From Corbicula japonica (taxonomy: Eukaryota; Mollusca; Bivalvia; Venerida; Cyrenidae), in assembly GCA_038501625.1 (NCBI GenBank), contig JAZAYU010000362.1, positions 403,076-467,075 of the forward strand: a DNA stretch of 64,000 nt. Direction: 5' to 3'. Every line of letters begins with the position of its first letter. The stretch's first letter is position 1. Below the pieces are notes generated by a model. It did not search any database and was not told the origin of the DNA. It was given only the letters and a program-made list of their open reading frames with translations. A program made the translations under genes and the position numbers. Positions 61,301 to 64,000 of this stretch are shown here, one piece after another.

Positions 61301-64000
61301 TATCTAATTCAAAATCGGTCCGTTACAGATAAATAAGCAAAAAACACACCAGAAGCGAATGTTTTTTTCCTTCTAAATATGTGTACAATATTCGAATAGC
61401 TAAATGGTATGGTCACACTGAAACACGACAACTATCAACATAGTGCAGTCTCAGTTTTGATGTGTCTCTAATGGAAATATTTCTTTTGACTAATAGATTG
61501 CACATTTCATTGCAGAATATTACTTTTATGGCGAAATACATATTAAGCAATATTGTCTGCTCAACCTTATGATGTTATTTCTAAGTTGCCCGAAAACACA
61601 TTCCCTGAATCATGTTGTTGTCATTTATATGATTGTACATGAATTGTAGGTTCATGGTGGAGACCATACTGAAGATAGAGATCTTGTTTGTATTGATGAA
61701 AATGTTGACAGGTAATACAAAAATAATGTATCTTTTTTGACTAGATATATAATTACTCTTCATTGTAAGTATTTTTCTAACAAACCAACAGCATTTTATA
61801 CAACAACGACAACGATATGTAGTATATCATACTACAGAAAAAAAGCTTTTAGACCTATTCAGGCTCTTGTTTTACCTATTCTTAATACCTTGACAATGAC
61901 GTTTTTTTTTCTTTAAAACTTGCTGCACAGTTGAATCCTTATTTTCTCTAGCAGACTTTAAATTTAAGTCTACAAAAGATTATTGCAATCAAATATGCTT
62001 TATATACCCTTTCAGTCTGTGTGAGTAAGCGTCCTATTACAAATTATCAGAAAAGTGCAAGAATTTATAATACTCCTTGAAAAATTGATAAATCAATAGC
62101 TTGCTCTCATTTTGTATTTACCTAATAACTGTATAATGTTGTCTGTCTGTCCTGTCGTTTCTGATCAATAAAGAAAAAGCAGATATTTCAGTAGTTGACC
62201 TATACTCATCAAATATAAAGCCATCGAACACGACAAATATGAAAATATTCCAGGCTCGGTTTGATTGAGCCTGTTGGACAGGAATGGAAATGCATATTAC
62301 TGCCCACGCCGCCAAGCCCAGGGTTGAGCGCAACTCAATATTTACAACAATAAACAGTACAATTTTTACCTTCCCAAACGATTGTGTGCATATGGCGGTG
62401 GACATGAGATCAAGTTTCCCGGGGCTAGGCGGCGTGGGCAGTAATAAGCATGTCCCTTACTTCCGATGAACAAGCTCAATCAAACCGAGCCTGCAATATT
62501 TTCATATTTGTCGTGGTCGAGGGTCTTCAAAGTTCCCTTTTTATCTATTTCATTATATGTTTATATTGTAGGGCATTGACCTAATGAAAACTTGTTTATT
62601 TTCAATTGATGCTTTGCCAGACACTTCATGATTAACCTTTGTGGTGATGTGTTCATTTGGTATTCATTACCAATATCAGCAACTGTATTATTTAGAGTAT
62701 TTGACAGCTGAATCAGCTCGTTAACGACAAGGTCTTAGGTCTGTTTATATTCAGTAAGAAGTAATTTAACCTCTTGATGACTTTTCTTTGCAGATAATAG
62801 TCAAGTGTTGAATATGCTAATATGGAATAACGTTTACAAAAAGTAGAAAAATAGGTTACATAAATATAGTAACGAACCATATGCTTAATTAAAAGCATAT
62901 CATAAATGTTTTTTTGTTATAAAATATGTTAATAGAATTTTACGTCAAATTTAGGTTAAAATTGACAAAATATAACATAGATTTGTTAATTATAGTTTCT
63001 CCATTACCTATATTTATTAAATGTTTACACAAATTCTTCAATTGCCATCAATGTATTCTGTGGGATGCGCCTGAAAAAACTTATATTAACTATTTTATAT
63101 TTTACATGTATATTATTTATGTGTCATTCGTTTCATGTCTTTATGTTAAGCATTATTAAATAAATGAACTGACATTCAAACGTTAAATTGTGTCATAATT
63201 CGATCAAAATGCAAAAAAGAAATAATTGTACTTGACAGACCAAATCCAAATACATGTATGTATATGAAGGGATACAAAACTAAAAATGTATAAATTGTTA
63301 AAGCTGTAAATTTTTACTAGATCTATTAACTAATTTAATTATTTTTACCCCAAAAATATTTTAGTTTATTACTCCATCAACGGTATTTATTTGCTAAATG
63401 TTTATACGTTTTTACATGTGTGCACATTTATAAATAGAAGAAGAAAAATAGTTTAGATGTGTTGGGTAGCAACTTGGAATCCTGTTCTGAGATAGTATCA
63501 AAATATCAACATTTGATTAACGATTAAGAAAAGTGATAATGATTAGCATTAATGTTTATTTGAAATAAATGAAGAACAAATTTCACATCTGAGTTTGTAA
63601 TAAATATTTTCAATTATAATGATATTTGCATCTTTAAACTTTTTGTGTTCTTAGAAATTTGGCATCTTTGAGCTTCTTAATTGCTAACAAGTATTGTATT
63701 TGAACGTGTTTTAATGGACCGCTAGCATTTCCTGTACTCCGAAATCGCTGCAATATAACAAAATTTTAATAAATTTTCAAGTAAGATGATGAAAAACTGC
63801 ACTTAGTTATTTGAAGCCAAACTGTTTTAATTACACATAAATGACTTCCTTAACATACACAAGTTCATAAATGTTATAGATTGATCAAGTTACAGTCTTG
63901 TTTGTTAATTTTAGAATATACCAGAACTGCGAAGGACCTGTACATTTGATTCCAGATATTGATAAATTAACCGAATCCAGAGAGGTCATTGCGAACAACC
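42932..64000 (+). CDS. Hexose-6-phosphate mutarotase (glucose-6-phosphate 1-epimerase family), 9 visible exons, 3' end outside window
   Basis: Cytosolic enzyme of the aldose-1-epimerase superfamily, YMR099C-like branch, which interconverts the alpha and beta anomers of hexose 6-phosphates. Coding exons: 42932-43010, 44421-44472, 46202-46260, 47617-47693, 49935-50008, 50969-51039, 52581-52687, 61650-61711 and 63915-64000 (open at the edge). All introns are GT-AG and the frame is continuous for 222 codons. Key motifs: RGGIP (56-60), PNFG (64-67), GPQHGFAR (72-79, conserved H76), and LHTYF (148-152), whose H149 corresponds to the family's catalytic histidine. The catalytic glutamate of the family lies further C-terminal and so is not visible; family members are about 290-320 residues, so roughly a quarter is missing. 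The first coding exon starts at an acceptor (TTTTTCCAG, 42881-42889), so an upstream noncoding exon is expected. No disabling change is seen. Introns hold most of the mobile elements listed below. Confidence 0.9.
43334..43831 (+). repeat. Tandem repeat, 165-167-bp unit, 3 copies, in mutarotase intron 1
   Basis: ATTCTGCTTT recurs at 43334, 43501 and 43666, each followed by TTCACAGGTTTATAAGGC-like and TTGTTGTAAAGTAAAGTTG segments. Copies are more than 95% alike by eye, so the expansion is recent. Each unit carries a TTCATTCACAG|GT decoy splice acceptor. Confidence 0.85.
44421..44472 (+). CDS. Mutarotase exon 2
   Basis: Acceptor TTAATTTACAG and donor GCAG|GTATGT; encodes GATLTSWKNRGEEILFC, the strand with the conserved G-A-T-L-T-S-W/Y pattern of the epimerase N-terminus. 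Confidence 0.85.
44849..44983. mobile_element. piggyBac-like palindromic MITE, internally deleted
   Basis: Left flank TTAA (44845-44848), then CCCTTTCCTCCATAGATACA; right end GGAGGAAACGGTT. The middle half of the full-length form is missing. Confidence 0.65.
45203..46127 (+). mobile_element. Helentron-like nonautonomous element H2 with a 145-bp array
   Basis: The 5' end TTTAGCTCACCTGTCACATA contains a hairpin (CCTGTCAC-ATA-GTGACAGG). The 3' side has GACAGGCGAGC, complementary to the 5' GCTCACCTGTC with one mismatch, then a perfect hairpin GGGCCAATTGGCCC (46109-46122) and the end TCTTG|TT. The body is six units with starts at 45279, 45424, 45569, 45714, 45859 and 46004, exactly 145 bp apart. 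Units start TTGTC(C/T)GCACT and end near AGGTCA(C/G)TAGGTCAAATTA. Alternate units share variants, which gives a 290-bp higher-order period. Lies in mutarotase intron 2. Confidence 0.65.
46202..46260 (+). CDS. Mutarotase exon 3
   Basis: Acceptor TTTAAAATTAG and donor TTTC|GTGAGT; encodes SEKAVFDGKKAIRGGIPIVF with the conserved RGGIP loop. Confidence 0.85.
46610..46907 (+). mobile_element. Full-length tRNA-derived SINE with perfect target-site duplication
   Basis: The 298-bp body lies between 14-bp direct repeats TTCATAACATTTTG (46596-46609 and 46908-46921). The head is a tRNA-like sequence with TAGCTCAGTTGGTAGAGCA (A box), an anticodon loop CTGTCAA (GTC) and GAGTTCGATCCCC (B box). The body includes a GAGGAAGCAGTCAGTCGC segment and the tail GTTGAAACCAGGCGTTAAAC, followed by a short CAAA-repeat end. 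That GCGTTAAACCC-type tail is common to molluscan SINEs. It should depend on a LINE partner for movement. Intron 3 of the mutarotase gene. Confidence 0.85.
46972..47173. mobile_element. piggyBac-like palindromic MITE copy
   Basis: Contains GATCAGCCGGCACATTAGTG, TCTGATCAGGATCTGCACTG, GAAATAACCTAACAATTC and TCCTGATCAGATGGCAC; the right end is GGAGGAAAGGGTTTAA. Left end eroded. Confidence 0.7.
47313..47540. mobile_element. piggyBac-like palindromic MITE, diverged copy
   Basis: TCCAGATCAGCTGGCACATC, GGTTATTTCTGACCAAGATG and GTGTTGATCCAGATAAGATG are in family order. Terminal sequences are diverged. Confidence 0.6.
47617..47693 (+). CDS. Mutarotase exon 4
   Basis: Acceptor TATTTGTTTAG and donor AGAG|GTATTG; encodes PNFGAWELGPQHGFARIK followed by RWQLKVPE, the most diagnostic block of the family. 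Confidence 0.9.
47876..49364. mobile_element. Tc1/mariner-like nonautonomous element (1489 bp)
   Basis: Terminal inverted repeats of 28 bp with one mismatch, starting CAGTACTGAAAAT, are flanked by TA on both sides (47874-47875 and 49365-49366). TA target duplication and a CAGT terminus are typical of the Tc1/mariner superfamily. Subterminal regions on both sides are filled with GATCGGA/GAGCGTTTGGATCG-type short repeats, including an internal palindrome around 48176-48240. No transposase frame exists. Intron 4 of the mutarotase gene. Confidence 0.75.
49455..49795. mobile_element. piggyBac-like palindromic MITE interrupted by an R2 copy
   Basis: The left half (GCACATCTGTGCTGTGTGAT to about TTTTAAAAAGTG, 49511) and right half (TTATTTCTGATCACGG-GGTGACCAGTGTAG, from about 49673) are separated by a partial R2 repeat at 49512-49672. 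Confidence 0.6.
49512..49672 (+). repeat. Dispersed repeat family R2, partial copy nested in a MITE
   Basis: Carries CACAGCCTCCCCACACAGCC, GAGAGCATGGTATTACAATA, AGACGCCACAAACAATTAAC and GGGGTTATCGCATTGGAA; the remainder of the R2 unit is absent. Confidence 0.7.
49935..50008 (+). CDS. Mutarotase exon 5
   Basis: Acceptor TGTTTTCAG and donor AGAG|GTAAAA; encodes NSDGYQVPTFILEDDEETRT then MWNKR. Confidence 0.85.
50027..50259. mobile_element. piggyBac-like palindromic MITE, intact copy flanked by TTAA
   Basis: TTAA on both sides (50023-50026 and 50260-50263). The 233-bp element starts CCCTTTCCTCCATAGACACA and ends AAGGAAATGG. Two strong internal inverted segments (TCAGATCAGCCGGCACATCT / TGATCAGGATCTAAACTGTT and their partners) would let each half fold. 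TTAA target duplication and a CCCTTT-type end are the hallmark of piggyBac elements. It begins only 18 bp after the exon 5 donor. Confidence 0.75.
50576..50786. mobile_element. piggyBac-like palindromic MITE copy
   Basis: Left end CTTTCCTCCATATATACACA, right end GGAGGCAAGGG followed by TTAA; the internal GATCAGCCGGCACATCTGTG block is present. Confidence 0.7.
50969..51039 (+). CDS. Mutarotase exon 6
   Basis: Acceptor TTTACAACAG and donor ACTG|GTAAGT; encodes FKLEYVVEIGTDTLTTTLT then VNNT, the beta-strand pair preceding the catalytic histidine. Confidence 0.85.
51759..51991. mobile_element. piggyBac-like palindromic MITE, intact copy flanked by TTAA
   Basis: TTAA at 51755-51758 and 51992-51995; 233 bp, the same length as the copy at 50027. 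Starts CCCTTTCCTACACAGATACG, ends TGGAGGAAATGG. It is in the opposite internal orientation to the copy at 50027. Confidence 0.75.
52581..52687 (+). CDS. Mutarotase exon 7 (catalytic histidine)
   Basis: Acceptor CAATTTTTCAG and donor ACAAA|GTAAGG; encodes GSESFSFTTLLHTYFKVHD and onward to GLKGLIYADK. LHTYF carries the presumed catalytic His149. The exon ends in phase 0. Confidence 0.9.
52925..55009 (+). mobile_element. Helentron-like nonautonomous element H3 with a 158-bp array
   Basis: The 5' end TTTTTGTGTCGCCTGCGATA holds a hairpin (CCTGC-GATA-GCAGG). Near the 3' end is GCAGGCGACACA, complementary to the 5' TGTGTCGCCTGC. Then come a hairpin TGTGTTC-CACA-GAACACA (54983-55000) and the end ATTCTAG|TT; CTAG also fits the Helitron CTRR rule. 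The body is about 12 units of about 158 bp (ACATGAAACTTAATGTGGCC, AAGTACTTGTCCTATTCACT, GAGTTATGCCCCTTTC). The last units are the most diverged. Open frames in both strands across it are repeat artefacts. Intron 7 of the mutarotase gene. Confidence 0.65.
55324..55395. repeat. (AT)n microsatellite
   Basis: About 36 AT dinucleotides. Confidence 0.95.
55400..55612. mobile_element. piggyBac-like palindromic MITE, diverged copy
   Basis: GATCCAGATAAGCCGGCACA, TCTAGATCCTGATAAAATGG and TGCAATAAAAGCC in family order; directly abuts the (AT)n run. The left terminus is lost. Confidence 0.6.
55700..59379 (-). mobile_element. Helentron-like nonautonomous element H4, interrupted by H5
   Basis: Read on the minus strand, the 5' end TTATGCCCCCGCCATGTAAT (at 59379) holds a hairpin (CCGCCAT-GTA-ATGGCGG). 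The other end has GCGGGGGCAT, then a hairpin GTGTCC-TAT-GGACAC (55708-55722), and ends ATTTCTAG|TT. The body consists of units of alternating length: landmark GTGACCTTGACC lies at 55838, (55984), 56141, 56287 and 56444, giving steps of 146, 157, 146, 157, a 303-bp higher-order period. On the minus strand each unit starts TTGTCCG and contains GGTCAAGGTCAC. Element H5 interrupts it at 56541-58805; without it H4 is about 1415 bp. Confidence 0.65.
56541..58805 (+). mobile_element. Helentron-like nonautonomous element H5 with a near-identical 145-bp array
   Basis: 5' end TTATGCCCCCCTTCGAAGAA folding into CCCCC..CTTCGAAGAAG..CGGGGG. The 3' side has GGGGGGGCA, a hairpin GTGTTTG-A-CAAACAC (58785-58799) and the end CTCTTG|TT. 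About 11 monomers start with CTTGTCCGATCAATAACTAG at 56636, 56781, 56926, 57071, 57216 and so on, exactly 145 bp apart. Most are identical or nearly so; the last two (from about 58010) are the most diverged. About 500 bp of nonrepeated sequence follows the array. H5 sits in H4 with the flanks AATCCCTTTA|TTTATAAGG, which are contiguous in the neighbouring H4 units, so no target duplication was made. Confidence 0.7.
59380..60384. other. Noncoding intron sequence
   Basis: Part of mutarotase intron 7; nothing supported. Confidence 0.5.
60385..60597 (-). repeat. Dispersed repeat family R2, partial inverted copy
   Basis: On the minus strand: ATATGCATATCAGGAATGGC, AGAGAGCATGGTATTACAAT, GTGAGAACCCGAGGGGTTAC, ending near GGGGTTTAAACCAGG. 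A 40-bp start fragment of the same family in plus orientation lies at 60768-60810, so the two 5' ends face each other across about 170 bp. Confidence 0.7.
61650..61711 (+). CDS. Mutarotase exon 8
   Basis: Acceptor GAATTGTAG and donor ACAG|GTAATA; encodes VHGGDHTEDRDLVCIDENVD. It joins in frame to exon 7 (YADK) and exon 9 (RIYQNC), and the DxxxRIY junction is typical of the family. Confidence 0.85.
62207..62550. mobile_element. Fold-back (palindromic) MITE, full-length reference copy
   Basis: Outer arms: ACGACAAATATGAAAATATT on the left and its complement AATATTTTCATATTTGTCGT on the right. The arms continue inward with CAGGCTCGGTTTGATTGAGC / GCTCAATCAAACCGAGCCTG. An inner inverted pair TATTACTGCCCACGCCGCC / GGCGGCGTGGGCAGTAATA follows, around a loop of about 100 bp. 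Fragments of the arms occur at 4974, 16405, 21207 and 23606. No coding capacity. Intron 8 of the mutarotase gene. Confidence 0.75.
62551..63914. other. Noncoding intron sequence
   Basis: Remaining part of mutarotase intron 8, very AT-rich; nothing supported. Confidence 0.5.
63915..64000 (+). CDS. Mutarotase exon 9, truncated by window edge
   Basis: Acceptor TTAATTTTAG; reads RIYQNCEGPVHLIPDIDK and on through LTESREVIANN with no stop before the last base. The C-terminal quarter, including the family's catalytic glutamate, should follow outside the window. Confidence 0.85.

Overview
This is a eukaryotic, AT-rich, gene-poor and repeat-dense window. The repeat complement points to a bivalve mollusc, probably a heterodont clam; this is inference from repeat types and protein flavour, since no species marker is present. 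Bacterial signals (operons, Shine-Dalgarno sites, CRISPR) are absent. The only spliced gene visible over several exons uses GT-AG introns.

Left part (1-30 kb): two isolated minus-strand first exons, each 118 bp, encode the N-terminus of alpha-arrestin (ARRDC-like) proteins at 1240-1357 and 12791-12908. They are paralogous and end in splice donors at the same residue. The rest is noncoding: a hAT-like inverted-repeat element, two tRNA-derived sequences, mini- and microsatellites, a short element carrying two head-to-head hammerhead-ribozyme-like cores between exact 14-bp direct repeats, a Helentron-like element at 22-23.5 kb, and three copies of a 540-bp dispersed family, two of them inverted and about 97% identical.

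Middle (30-42 kb): a single-exon LicD/fukutin-type nucleotidyltransferase-fold gene (30659-31723, plus strand), intact and followed by AATAAA; an orphan candidate terminal exon (32713-32973); a decayed Penelope-like reverse transcriptase (33880-35040, minus); and a large palindrome (38911-41970) whose right arm is split by a 1.93-kb insertion.

Right part (42.9-64 kb): one plus-strand gene of the hexose-6-phosphate mutarotase (glucose-6-phosphate 1-epimerase, YMR099C-like) family. Nine coding exons are visible; the ninth runs off the window and the C-terminal quarter is missing. Its introns hold a dense collection of mobile DNA: piggyBac-like palindromic MITEs flanked by TTAA, a TA-flanked Tc1/mariner-like element, a full SINE with a perfect 14-bp target duplication, and four minisatellite-bearing elements with Helitron/Helentron-like ends, one inserted cleanly into another without a target-site duplication.

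The most interesting system is that set of five Helentron-like elements (21999-23508, 45203-46127, 52925-55009, 55700-59379 minus, 56541-58805). They differ in sequence but share one plan: a C-rich 5' terminal inverted repeat running into a hairpin, a tandem array of 145-158-bp monomers, the complementary inverted repeat, a second hairpin, and a 3' end CTTG or CTAG followed by TT. Four have related monomers (start TTGTCCG; GGTCA motifs near the end). In one element each of about 11 monomers carries a perfect DR1-type nuclear-receptor site.
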